Of a stretch of DNA of 64,000 nucleotides, positions 9,164 to 16,793 are shown piece by piece. Each line of letters begins with the position of its first letter. The stretch's first letter is position 1. A program made the position numbers and the translations under genes. The notes beneath the pieces are model-generated. The model searched no databases. It worked only from the letters and a program-made list of their open reading frames with translations, and was not told the origin of the DNA. Source of the DNA: Desulfovibrio sp. (GTDB lineage Bacteria > Desulfobacterota > Desulfovibrionia > Desulfovibrionales > Desulfovibrionaceae); NCBI GenBank assembly GCA_016208105.1, contig JACQYS010000019.1, positions 264,494-328,493 of the forward strand, given 5' to 3'.

Positions 9164-10729
9164 GTGCAGCCTCCCCGCGCTCTTCTCCTTTTTGCCATCA
9201 TACTGGTCGCCCTGGCAGGGGGGCTCGCCTCCCTCGAATACGGCCGTTTGACCAGAGGCTTCTACTCCCAGGTTGTCTCATCCGAAGGCCGCGGCGTCAG
9301 AGAAAGACTCAATATCCAGCTCTCCCCGCCCCTGGCCGCTCAGAACCTCACTGGCAAGCTGCTTGCGCAAGCCAGCCAAACGTTAGCTCCAAATGACGCC
9401 AAGACGCTCATTCTTTCAGTCCTGGCAGACGAACAGAGCCTAAGCGCGGTCACCCTTTCGGACGCGCAAGGCATTTCAGCCATGGCCATACGGCTTCAGG
9501 ACGGCTTTCTTCTCTTTCTTGGCTCTGGAGCTGATGGCTCCGAGGGGAAATGGCAGCGTCTTGATTCCGGGATGCGGCCCCAAGGGAGCGCCGACATCCC
9601 CACGATCTCCCTGGACGCCTTCAGTTCTCTCATCACCCGTTTGGTCAAAGGCCATCTTGGTGCCTGGCCCATCTGGACCGACACCCATCCTCTGCCCGGC
9701 AGAAGCGCCGCATCCATCTCAAGCATCGCAACTGCCGGCCCTGCGGGTGACGTTTACAGAACCCTGACCATAAGCTTCGGCCTGGACACCATCTGGAAGG
9801 TCCTCGCCGCTGACCAGCCCAGGAGCGCCCGTATTCTCCTGTTCTCCCAGGAAGGCTTTATTGTCGGCCCGGGCGCGAGCGAAGAGAACGAAGTTTACTC
9901 AGGCAGCAAGGACCCGTTGTTCATCCCCTGGGAAAAGGCCACCGACCCGGTTCGGACTCAGGCAATGAACGCCTGGCGGGAAAAAGGCAGACCTTTAGCG
10001 GAAACATTCAGCTTCACGGCCGCCGGCAAGACGTGGTGGGCCTCCCTCCAACCCTTGGCCGAGGAAGGCGGAAAGACTTATGTTGGCCTGGCCCTCTCCC
10101 AGGAGGAACTTCTTGGCCTGCTGCTCGAAGGGCGCAAGGCTCCGGTACTGATCGGGAGTGGACTTATAGTAGCCCTGCTGCTGCTCGTGGTGCTTGTCGT
10201 CCAGTCTAGACGGAAGTCCCGCTCCTTGGCGGCGTCCTTTTTCGAAACCGAACAGGAGATTCGCCAGCTCCTGGATAAAGGGGAAGGCGAGAAGCTGGAA
10301 TTCAAGTCCACCTTGCGCTTCAACCTTGCCGCGGGAAAGCCTGGGAAAGAAATAGAACTGGCCGTACTGAAGACCCTTACCGCGTTCATGAACACGGACG
10401 GCGGCGTTCTGGCGGTGGGAGTGGACGACCAGGGCCGAGCCATGGGCCTTGATGCCGACGGATTCGAAAATGACGACCATGCCTTGCGCCACTTCAGCTC
10501 CCTGTTCGCGCAGCACATCGGGGTGGAGTTCTTAAGCTTCGCCACCTTCGCCATCCGTCCTATCGAGGGGTGCAAAATCCTCTTGGTGGAGTGCCGCAAA
10601 TCCAAAGAGCCGGTTATCCTGAAGAGTGGCAAGGACGAGGAATTTTACGTGCGGGCCGGTCCGTCCAGCCGCAAACTGAACCTTTCGGAATTCATGCGCA
10701 GGGTGACGCGAAAAGACGCAGGGGAGTAA
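9164..10729 (+). CDS. Membrane sensor with cytoplasmic AlbA_2 (Schlafen-like) domain
   Basis: The protein has 521 residues. A membrane helix at about residues 4-22, a periplasmic domain of about 300 residues and a second helix at about 328-347 give a chemoreceptor-like sensor layout. After a short linker, residues about 373-510 form an AlbA_2 domain ('EKLEFKSTL', 'FMNTDGGVLAVGVDD', 'FYVRAGPSSRKL'), a family of putative nucleic-acid-binding or Schlafen-related domains normally found in soluble proteins. The start is GTG with GGAAGG upstream. There is no GGDEF, kinase or methyl-accepting region. It follows the pilT, pilT-like and pseudo-receiver genes after 126 bases and converges with pilB. 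The function is unknown; signalling from the periplasm to a nucleotide or nucleic-acid-binding output is a hypothesis. Confidence 0.7.
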   Translation: MQPPRALLLFAIILVALAGGLASLEYGRLTRGFYSQVVSSEGRGVRERLNIQLSPPLAAQNLTGKLLAQASQTLAPNDAKTLILSVLADEQSLSAVTLSDAQGISAMAIRLQDGFLLFLGSGADGSEGKWQRLDSGMRPQGSADIPTISLDAFSSLITRLVKGHLGAWPIWTDTHPLPGRSAASISSIATAGPAGDVYRTLTISFGLDTIWKVLAADQPRSARILLFSQEGFIVGPGASEENEVYSGSKDPLFIPWEKATDPVRTQAMNAWREKGRPLAETFSFTAAGKTWWASLQPLAEEGGKTYVGLALSQEELLGLLLEGRKAPVLIGSGLIVALLLLVVLVVQSRRKSRSLAASFFETEQEIRQLLDKGEGEKLEFKSTLRFNLAAGKPGKEIELAVLKTLTAFMNTDGGVLAVGVDDQGRAMGLDADGFENDDHALRHFSSLFAQHIGVEFLSFATFAIRPIEGCKILLVECRKSKEPVILKSGKDEEFYVRAGPSSRKLNLSEFMRRVTRKDAGE

Positions 10730-10746
10730 AGCCGGGGTGGATGAGG

Positions 10747-12435
10747 CTACAGGAATGCGATGCTCGCGGCCTCTTCAATGGTGGTGAGCCCGGCCACGAC
10801 TTTGGAGAGCGCGTCCATCTTGAGCGTGGAAAAATTACCGGCCTCCACAGCGGCCTGCTCGATCTCCCGGGCTGAGGCCTGGCGCAGGATGAGGTCCTGC
10901 ACCAAATCGTCCACGTAGAGCACCTCGTAGACTCCCACGCGCCCGGCGTAGCCCAGGCCGTTGCAATCCGGGCAGCCCTTGCCGCGCATGAACACCACAT
11001 CCTTCAGGTGCTGCATCTCGAAAACCGACACCAGTTCCTTGGGAGGGGTGTAGGGCTCCTTGCACTTTGGGCAGATGCGCCGCACCAGCCTCTGCCCGAT
11101 CACCACCGCCAGGGTCGAGGCCACCAGGAAGGGCTCAATACCCATTTCCATGAGCCTGGTCAGGGCCTGGCAGGCGGAGTTCGTGTGCACAGTGGAGAGC
11201 ACCTGGTGGCCGGTGAGCGCGGACTGCACGGCAATTCCCGCAGTCTCGCCGTCGCGGATTTCGCCCACCATGATGATGTCCGGGTCCTGACGCAGGATGG
11301 CTCGCAGGCCGGAGGCGAAGGTCATGCCTGCCCGGATATTGAGCTGCACCTGCCGGATGGTCTCGATGCGGTATTCAACGGGGTCTTCCAGGGTGATGAT
11401 GTTCACCCCGGGTTGATCCAATTGCCTAAGAACAGCGTAGAGGAGCGTGGTCTTGCCTGACCCGGTGGGCCCGGTGGCCAGGATCATGCCGAACGGGCGG
11501 TCCATGCCCTTTTGCAGCTTGCGCCTGTCTTCGTCGCTCACGCCGAGTTCGTCCATGTTGCTGCCCCGGGAGGAACGCATGAGAAGACGCAGCACCAAAT
11601 TTTCCCCGTGGATGGTGGGCAGGGTGGAGGCGCGCACGTTTATCTCCTTGCCGTCGAGCACGAAGGAAAAACGTCCGTCCTGGGGGATGCGCGTGATGGT
11701 TATGTCCATGTTTGCCAGGAGCTTGAGCCTGGAGAGCACCGTAAGGAACACCGACTTGGGCGGCGTGGGAAATTCGCGGAGCTCCCCGTCGATGCGGTAA
11801 CGCATCTGGATGGTGTTCTTCATGGGGGAAAGATGGATGTCCGAGGCGCGCTCCCTGACGGCCTGGGCCAGAATCTGGTTCACCAGACGAACCACCGGGG
11901 CTTCCTGGACCGCGCTCTGGAGCGCCCCGGCCAGGTCTATGCCTTCTTCGGCCTCGTCCCCGGACTGTACCGAGAGCTCGTCGATGATTCCCAGCATGTC
12001 GCCAAGGTGGGACTGCACGCCGTACTGCCCGGCCATGAGCTCCTCGAGCTCGGCCTTGGTACAGAATACCGGCTCCACCTCCAGCATGGCCACACGTTCT
12101 ACCTGGTCCAGGCGGTTGATGCTTTCCGGATCTGCGGTGGCAACATAGAGCACGCTGCGTTCAACCTTGATGGGCACAAGGTTGAACTTGCGGGCCATGT
12201 CCTCGGGCAGGGTATCCTTGAGGGATTTGTCCAGGACGTACTTTTCCGGGGAAAACTTGTCGATCTTGAGTTCGCGGCTGATGAAGTCGATGAGCTCGTT
12301 CTCGTTGAGCCGACCCTGATGCATGAGATACTCGACGATCTTCCAGCCGGACTTTCGCTGAATCTGACGGACCTGATCCACCTCTCCCTTGGTGACCAGT
12401 CCGGAATCGACGAGTTTCTCGTGAAGCGCCTTCAT
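10747..12435 (-). CDS. pilB: PilB/GspE-type pilus assembly ATPase
   Basis: This 562-residue GspE-family ATPase powers pilus polymerisation. An N-terminal MshEN-type domain (about residues 1-150) is a known c-di-GMP-binding module in related proteins. The ATPase core has Walker A GPTGSGKTT at about 321-329 and Walker B 'IIMVGEIRDGE' around residue 390. A zinc-binding tetracysteine lies near 454-487 (CPKCKEP and GCPDCNG), typical of extension ATPases and absent from PilT. The gene is on the minus strand and converges with the sensor gene, 17 bases apart. No pilC, pilin or prepilin peptidase gene lies beside it, so the remaining pilus genes must be elsewhere. It is divergent from the EAL-HDOD gene, with a large stem-loop between them. 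Confidence 0.92.
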   Translation of the reverse strand: MKALHEKLVDSGLVTKGEVDQVRQIQRKSGWKIVEYLMHQGRLNENELIDFISRELKIDKFSPEKYVLDKSLKDTLPEDMARKFNLVPIKVERSVLYVATADPESINRLDQVERVAMLEVEPVFCTKAELEELMAGQYGVQSHLGDMLGIIDELSVQSGDEAEEGIDLAGALQSAVQEAPVVRLVNQILAQAVRERASDIHLSPMKNTIQMRYRIDGELREFPTPPKSVFLTVLSRLKLLANMDITITRIPQDGRFSFVLDGKEINVRASTLPTIHGENLVLRLLMRSSRGSNMDELGVSDEDRRKLQKGMDRPFGMILATGPTGSGKTTLLYAVLRQLDQPGVNIITLEDPVEYRIETIRQVQLNIRAGMTFASGLRAILRQDPDIIMVGEIRDGETAGIAVQSALTGHQVLSTVHTNSACQALTRLMEMGIEPFLVASTLAVVIGQRLVRRICPKCKEPYTPPKELVSVFEMQHLKDVVFMRGKGCPDCNGLGYAGRVGVYEVLYVDDLVQDLILRQASAREIEQAAVEAGNFSTLKMDALSKVVAGLTTIEEAASIAFL

Positions 12436-12467
12436 CTAAAATCCCCGGAATACCTTTATAAGAGGAA

Positions 12468-12548
12468 TCCTAACTCGCTTGGCCCCGCGTGTCCATGATG
12501 CCCTCTGGCGGCATGCAAAATGGACACGCGGGAAAAGGTGGGTTAGGA
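12468..12548. other. Nested inverted repeat / stable stem-loop between divergent genes
   Basis: A perfect 13-bp inverted repeat (12484-12496 pairs with 12520-12532) encloses a second 5-bp stem (12498-12502 with 12510-12514). A 7-bp outer arm (12468-12474 with 12542-12548) flanks it. Between the outer and middle stems six more positions can pair, some as G-U, if this is RNA read on the plus strand. The element sits 32 bases upstream of the pilB start and 38 bases upstream of the EAL-HDOD start. No T-tract follows on either strand, which argues against a simple terminator. It could be a leader structure, a small RNA or a protein-binding site. Confidence 0.6.
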
Positions 12549-12586
12549 ACGCAAAAGCCAGGGCAACACCATAAGGAAGACCACCG

Positions 12587-13849
12587 ATGTCAATGGATGC
12601 CGGAAGCCAATTTTACGTAGACACTTTTTTCGCCAGACAGCCCGTCTTCGACAGCAAGAAGAACGTCTATGGCTACGAACTTCTCTATCGCAAGAGTCCC
12701 TTGGACAGGTCCGCAAACTTCTCGGACAAGGATCTGGCGACTCTCACGGTGATATCAAGCGCCCTGCTTTCGTCTCCGGAAGCGGACCAAGCCGGCAAGA
12801 AGATTTTCATCCACTTCTCCCGCATGTCTATCACATCCCAGGTTCTCGAGACATTGGCCCCGAAGACCACCGTGGTTGAGATCGAACCCGTGGTCGAGCT
12901 GGAGCCCGAATATGAAGACGCCCTGACAAAAGCCAAGGACAAGGGCTACACCCTGGCCATCAGCCACTTCGTGCAGGGGCAATGCGCCAAACGCTTGGTT
13001 GAACTGGCCGACATCGTGTTCGTGGACTTCCTGGACAAAAACGAAGCGGAACTCAAAGCGACAATCAAGGAGTTGGAGGGATGCGAGTGTTTGCTCGCAG
13101 CCAAGCGGCTGGAGGACGACGCGCAGTTCCAGATGGCCCTGAAGCTTGGTTTCAACCTCTTTCAAGGGTTCTTCTTTGAGAAACCCGTGATCGTTCCCGG
13201 ACGCAAGCTCCCATCAAACAAGATCACCCGTTTGAACATTTACCGGGGCCTGGAAAAGGGCGATATGGACCTGGAGGAGCTCACCCGCAACATCGAGTCC
13301 GACGTTGCCATAAGCTTCAGACTGCTCACCTTCATCAATTCCCTTGCATTCGGGCTGCGTTACAAGGTCAGCTCCATCAGGCACGCCATCCTCATGCTCG
13401 GTTGGCACCAGATCAAGAGCTGGCTCTGGCTTGTGGTCCTCTCGGACATGATGCCAGCGGACAAGACCTCCGAGCTGCCCTATCTGTCTTCCATCAGGGC
13501 CAAGTTCTTGGAACGCACCGCAGTCAACCACGGACTGAGCGACGTTGTTCCCGAAACACTGTTCCTCATGGGGCTCTTTTCCCTGCTCGAGCCCATGTTG
13601 GACACTCCCATGCGGGAGCTCGTGGAATCCCTGCCCTTGGAGGACGACGTCAAGGCCGCCCTGTCGGGCGAGGATAACGATTACAGCCACTGGCTGGACG
13701 TGGCCAAATGCTTCGAATCGGGTGACTGGGGCAAATTGGACGAACTCACTCGCTCCCTTGGGCTCGATTCCATCAAAGTGGCCAGTTCTTACTGCGAAGC
13801 CCTCAACTGGGCCAAAGAACTGTATGAACAACCCACTGGCGAAGCCTAA
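12587..13849 (+). CDS. EAL-like/HDOD domain protein (YuxH type)
   Basis: In this 420-residue protein an EAL-like domain (about residues 10-215) is followed by an HDOD domain (about 225-410). The opening 'FFARQPVFDSKKNVYGYELLYR' is the YuxH-family form of an EAL domain. Catalytic landmarks are lost: ELL stands where EAL is expected, and the DDFGTG loop is replaced by SHFVQG, so c-di-GMP hydrolysis is unlikely, although binding remains possible. HDOD domains are non-catalytic HD relatives found in regulatory proteins. GGAAG lies upstream of the ATG. Its neighbours are pilB (divergent, upstream) and a small exported protein 20 bases downstream in the same direction. A regulatory role linked to motility or c-di-GMP is inferred from family and context. 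Confidence 0.82.
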   Translation: MSMDAGSQFYVDTFFARQPVFDSKKNVYGYELLYRKSPLDRSANFSDKDLATLTVISSALLSSPEADQAGKKIFIHFSRMSITSQVLETLAPKTTVVEIEPVVELEPEYEDALTKAKDKGYTLAISHFVQGQCAKRLVELADIVFVDFLDKNEAELKATIKELEGCECLLAAKRLEDDAQFQMALKLGFNLFQGFFFEKPVIVPGRKLPSNKITRLNIYRGLEKGDMDLEELTRNIESDVAISFRLLTFINSLAFGLRYKVSSIRHAILMLGWHQIKSWLWLVVLSDMMPADKTSELPYLSSIRAKFLERTAVNHGLSDVVPETLFLMGLFSLLEPMLDTPMRELVESLPLEDDVKAALSGEDNDYSHWLDVAKCFESGDWGKLDELTRSLGLDSIKVASSYCEALNWAKELYEQPTGEA

Positions 13850-13869
13850 ATCTCAAACGGAGGAAATGA

Positions 13870-14220
13870 ATGCGTAGAACTTTCGCCATCCTGATTCTGG
13901 TCCTTGCCCTGGCTTCCCAGGCCTTTGCCGCCGAGAAGCGCATTCTGTTCATCAACTCCGCCGACCAGCAGATCAAACGCATCCATCTGGCCCCGGCCGG
14001 AAGCGGGAAATGGGGCCCCAACATTCTCGACAAGTGGAAGCTCAAGCCCGGAAAGAAGGTCAACATCCCCGTTCCCCACGATGAAGGCGACTGCAAGTGG
14101 GACCTCAAATACGTGGTCCGCCAAAAGATGGCCTACACCATAAAGGATGTGGACATCTGCAAGGCCGTGGAGATCAATCTTTTCCTCAAGAACGGGGAGG
14201 CATGGGCCAACGTCAAGTAA
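13870..14220 (+). CDS. Small exported protein of unknown function
   Basis: This 116-residue protein has a clear Sec signal peptide (cleavage likely after SQAFA, about residue 20) and a mature part of about 96 residues. The mature part has the pattern 'AGSGKWGPNIL' followed by 'LKPGKKVNIPVP' and two cysteines. This resembles a family of small beta-rich secreted proteins with a W-G-x-N-x-L motif seen in many proteobacteria, but I cannot name it securely. GGAGG stands six bases before the ATG. It starts 20 bases after the EAL-HDOD gene and is followed by a strong hairpin, so the two may be co-transcribed. The location is probably periplasmic. Confidence 0.7.
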   Translation: MRRTFAILILVLALASQAFAAEKRILFINSADQQIKRIHLAPAGSGKWGPNILDKWKLKPGKKVNIPVPHDEGDCKWDLKYVVRQKMAYTIKDVDICKAVEINLFLKNGEAWANVK

Positions 14221-14230
14221 GCATTCGAGC

Positions 14231-14259
14231 GCGGCCGGGGCGAAGAACGCCCCGGCCGC
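14231..14259 (+). terminator. GC-rich hairpin after the small exported protein
   Basis: A perfect 12-bp stem (14231-14242 with 14248-14259) has a 5-base loop. It lies 10 bases after the stop codon and 7 bases before the next start. There is no T-tract, so it may attenuate or stabilise the transcript rather than end it. Confidence 0.55.
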
Positions 14260-14266
14260 TATCCCC

Positions 14267-15442
14267 ATGACCCAACCATCCGCTACGCTCACCATCTCCT
14301 TCGTTTCCTCCATGCACCAGCTTAACCAGGAGGAATGGAACTTACTCGCCGGGAACTCTAGACCCTTTATGCGCTGGGAATGGCTCGCCCTGTTGGAGGA
14401 TTCCGGTGCGGTATGCCCTAAGACCGGTTGGCTGCCAGCCCACTGCGCCGTACACAATGGGGAGAAACTGATCGCTGCGGCGCCCCTCTATCTGAAAGGC
14501 CACGGCAGGGGCGAATTCGTCTACGACCAGATGTGGGCCGAGGTGGCCGAACGTCTGCAGCGTCCCTACTACCCGAAGCTGATCGCGGTCAGTCCGTTCA
14601 CCCCCGTGGCGGACTACTCCTTCCTCACCCACCCAGGAATTTCCCGCCGCGCCCTGTCTCCTGTCATGCTTGAGTCCATGGCTCGTCTTGCCGAGGCCAA
14701 CGATCTTTCCAGCCACCATGTCTTGTTCGCCGAGCCTTCCTTTGCTGAGGAACTGGAGGCGGCGGGGTTCATGGCCTGGGAGCACCAGGGGTTCATGTGG
14801 ATGAATCAGGGTTTTTGCAGCTTCGAGGATTTTCTGGGAGAATTCAGGGCCGGACAGCGCAAGAACATACGTCGCGAACGCAGATTGCTGCGTGACTCGG
14901 GGGTCCGCGTGGAGGTCGTGCAAGGGGCGGACATACCAGACTCCTGGTTTGGCCTCATGTACAGGTATTACGAAGATACCAACGACAAATTCGGGGAATG
15001 GGGGTGCAAGTATCTGCCTCAAACTTTTTTCGAAGGCCTAGCGGACGGATTCCGGGAACGGCTGGCCTTTTGCGCGGCCTTCATACCGGGCACCGCAGAT
15101 CCCGTGGGCCTGGCCCTTCTGGTTCACGGCGCTGACAAGCTCTACGGACGCTACTGGGGCGCGTCCGAGGACATACCCTTTCTTCATTTCGAACTGTGCT
15201 ATTATACTCCCATAGAATGGGCCATCGCCAACCGCTTGAGCTACTTCGATCCTGGCATGGGCGGAGAACACAAACCCCGCAGAGGCTTTTGCTCCCGCGT
15301 AACCCGCAGCATGCACCGTTTCCGGGACCCGGTCATGACCGGGGTGTTCTCCCGCAACATTCCACAATTGAACGCCATGACCCAGGACTACATAGAGGGG
15401 CTCGATTCCCTCTCCGCCTTCAAAAGGACATGCCGTTCATGA
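14267..15442 (+). CDS. FemAB/GNAT-like protein (DUF482, PF04339 type)
   Basis: This is a 391-residue protein of the peptidoglycan biosynthesis/recognition family related to GNAT acyltransferases. Recognisable blocks are 'PFMRWEWLALLEDSGAV' near the N-terminus, 'YDQMWAEV', 'QRKNIRRERR' and 'DPGMGGEHKPRRGF' near the C-terminus. The family is predicted to transfer aminoacyl or acyl groups, but the substrate is not established. The frame is open upstream to 14147, but that would overlap the previous gene. ATG 14267 matches the usual family start and avoids the hairpin. The stop overlaps the TPR gene by an ATGA, so the two are translationally coupled. Confidence 0.8.
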   Translation: MTQPSATLTISFVSSMHQLNQEEWNLLAGNSRPFMRWEWLALLEDSGAVCPKTGWLPAHCAVHNGEKLIAAAPLYLKGHGRGEFVYDQMWAEVAERLQRPYYPKLIAVSPFTPVADYSFLTHPGISRRALSPVMLESMARLAEANDLSSHHVLFAEPSFAEELEAAGFMAWEHQGFMWMNQGFCSFEDFLGEFRAGQRKNIRRERRLLRDSGVRVEVVQGADIPDSWFGLMYRYYEDTNDKFGEWGCKYLPQTFFEGLADGFRERLAFCAAFIPGTADPVGLALLVHGADKLYGRYWGASEDIPFLHFELCYYTPIEWAIANRLSYFDPGMGGEHKPRRGFCSRVTRSMHRFRDPVMTGVFSRNIPQLNAMTQDYIEGLDSLSAFKRTCRS

Positions 15443-16284
15443 CACAGGCCATAGCCATCTCCCTGCTTGCCTTTCTCTTCGTTTCAGCCTCCCCTGCCCG
15501 CGCCGAACAGGACGAGATGAACCTGCTGTTCACGGCCCAGGAATGGCAGGCCAAGGGTAATCTCGAAGCCGCCAGGCGCGCCGTTCAGGAGACCCTGGGC
15601 CTGGATCCCCAGAACGCTTTCGCGCGGGTCCGCCTGGCCCAGATCGACGCCGCTTCAGGCCAGCTTGAGAAAGCCCTGGGAGAACTGGGCGAGGTACTCC
15701 GGCTTGATCCGGGCAATCTGCTGGCCCTCCTCTGGAAAGGGCACATCCTCCTTACTGGAGGGAAACTCGCTGACGCCGAGGCCTCCTATCGTCACGTTTT
15801 GAAACTGGACCCGCCAAATGGATGGGCCAACCTGGGAGTTGCGGCCTGTCTGTTGGCCCAGAACAATACCGCCCAGGCGGTCGCCTTCCTCTCCAAGGCC
15901 CAATCCCTTGCCGGGGAAGACTCCGACCTGCACCTGGCCTTGGGGGACACCTTCTCCCGGATGGGTTTGCCTGCCAACGCCCGCATGGAACTGGAACGAT
16001 CCCTGGAGCTCAACCCCAGAGGGGTGCGCGCCTTGGTTCTGGCGGGCGAAGTCTACCTTAAAATGGGGTTTTCAGGACTGGCATTGAACGCCTGGCGGCA
16101 GGCCCTGGCCTTGGACCCTGCTTGCGAACAGGCCCGGTTCGATCTTTTGTTTGAACTGGGGCGCCAGGCCGAGCGGGACTTGGCCCAAGGCCGCAAGGAG
16201 GAAGCTGTTCGCGGCTGGAGGATCATGCTGAGCTATGATCCACGAAATCCCGAAGCACTCAGCTCGCTGAAGTCTCTTAAATAA
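15439..16284 (+). CDS. Exported TPR-repeat protein
   Basis: This is a protein of about 281 residues made of a signal peptide (cleavage near SPARA) and six or more tetratricopeptide repeats spaced by about 34 residues ('LDPQNAFARVRLAQI', 'LDPGNLLALLWKGHIL', 'LNPRGVRALVLAGEVY'). TPR arrays scaffold protein-protein contacts, and this one would act in the periplasm. The frame is open back to 15196, but ATG 15439 is chosen: it overlaps the preceding stop in an ATGA and has AAGGA ten bases upstream. The partner is unknown. Coupling to the FemAB-like gene suggests a shared envelope function. Confidence 0.82.
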   Translation: MTQAIAISLLAFLFVSASPARAEQDEMNLLFTAQEWQAKGNLEAARRAVQETLGLDPQNAFARVRLAQIDAASGQLEKALGELGEVLRLDPGNLLALLWKGHILLTGGKLADAEASYRHVLKLDPPNGWANLGVAACLLAQNNTAQAVAFLSKAQSLAGEDSDLHLALGDTFSRMGLPANARMELERSLELNPRGVRALVLAGEVYLKMGFSGLALNAWRQALALDPACEQARFDLLFELGRQAERDLAQGRKEEAVRGWRIMLSYDPRNPEALSSLKSLK

Positions 16285-16334
16285 GTCCCGTAGACGCTCC
16301 GCACCGCTTCCCGCTGAATTCCGCCTCTTTCAAC

Positions 16335-16366
16335 AAAAACGCCGGCCCGGATGATCCGGGCCGGCG
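16335..16366 (-). terminator. Rho-independent terminator of the ech operon
   Basis: A 12-bp perfect GC-rich stem (16340-16351 with 16355-16366) has a 3-base loop. Read on the minus strand it is followed at once by a run of five T (16339-16335). It stands about 25 bases beyond the echF stop. It may also stop rightward transcripts from the TPR gene, though there the T-tract is poor. Confidence 0.85.
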
Positions 16367-16390
16367 CGTTAGTGCGTGCAGGTGCCAAGC

Positions 16391-16780
16391 TTAGCCTGCG
16401 GGCTTTTCGTCCTTGGCGGCTTTGGCCTTCTTCTCCTTGGGCTCCTTGGGCTTGCCCTTGTAGAAGATGACGTCCTTTTCATACGCGGGCGGCTTGGTGA
16501 CGTTGCTCATGGTCATGCACTGGGTGGGGCAGGCCTCCACGCAGTTTGAGCAGTACACGCAGGCGAAGGAATCGCAGGTCCAGGTGCGGCCCTTGATGTC
16601 CACCTCGATGCACTGGCTAGGGCACTTCTTGGCACAGGTGCCGCAGAAGATGCACTCGTCCACGTCGATATCCAGGGTGCCCCGGAACCGCTCGAACGTC
16701 TCGCGTTTGGCGAAGGGATAGAGCCTGGTGGAGGATTTCCCCATCAGGTTTTGCAGTACGTTTTTAGTCATCTCGAACAT
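16391..16780 (-). CDS. echF: Ech hydrogenase subunit F, 2x[4Fe-4S] ferredoxin-like
   Basis: This 129-residue electron-transfer subunit of the membrane-bound [NiFe] Ech complex has two typical [4Fe-4S] motifs, 'CIFCGTCAKKCPSQC' and 'CVYCSNCVEACPTQC'. These pass electrons between ferredoxin and the small subunit. It ends with a Lys/Pro/Glu-rich tail of about 25 residues ('KGKPKEPKEKKAKAAKDEK') that is not part of the ferredoxin fold. The frame extends upstream into echE, but ATG 16780 with AAGAGGAG upstream fits the family. It is the last gene of echABCDEF and is followed by a strong terminator. Confidence 0.93.
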   Translation of the reverse strand: MFEMTKNVLQNLMGKSSTRLYPFAKRETFERFRGTLDIDVDECIFCGTCAKKCPSQCIEVDIKGRTWTCDSFACVYCSNCVEACPTQCMTMSNVTKPPAYEKDVIFYKGKPKEPKEKKAKAAKDEKPAG

Positions 16781-16793
16781 GCGGCGGCTCCTC

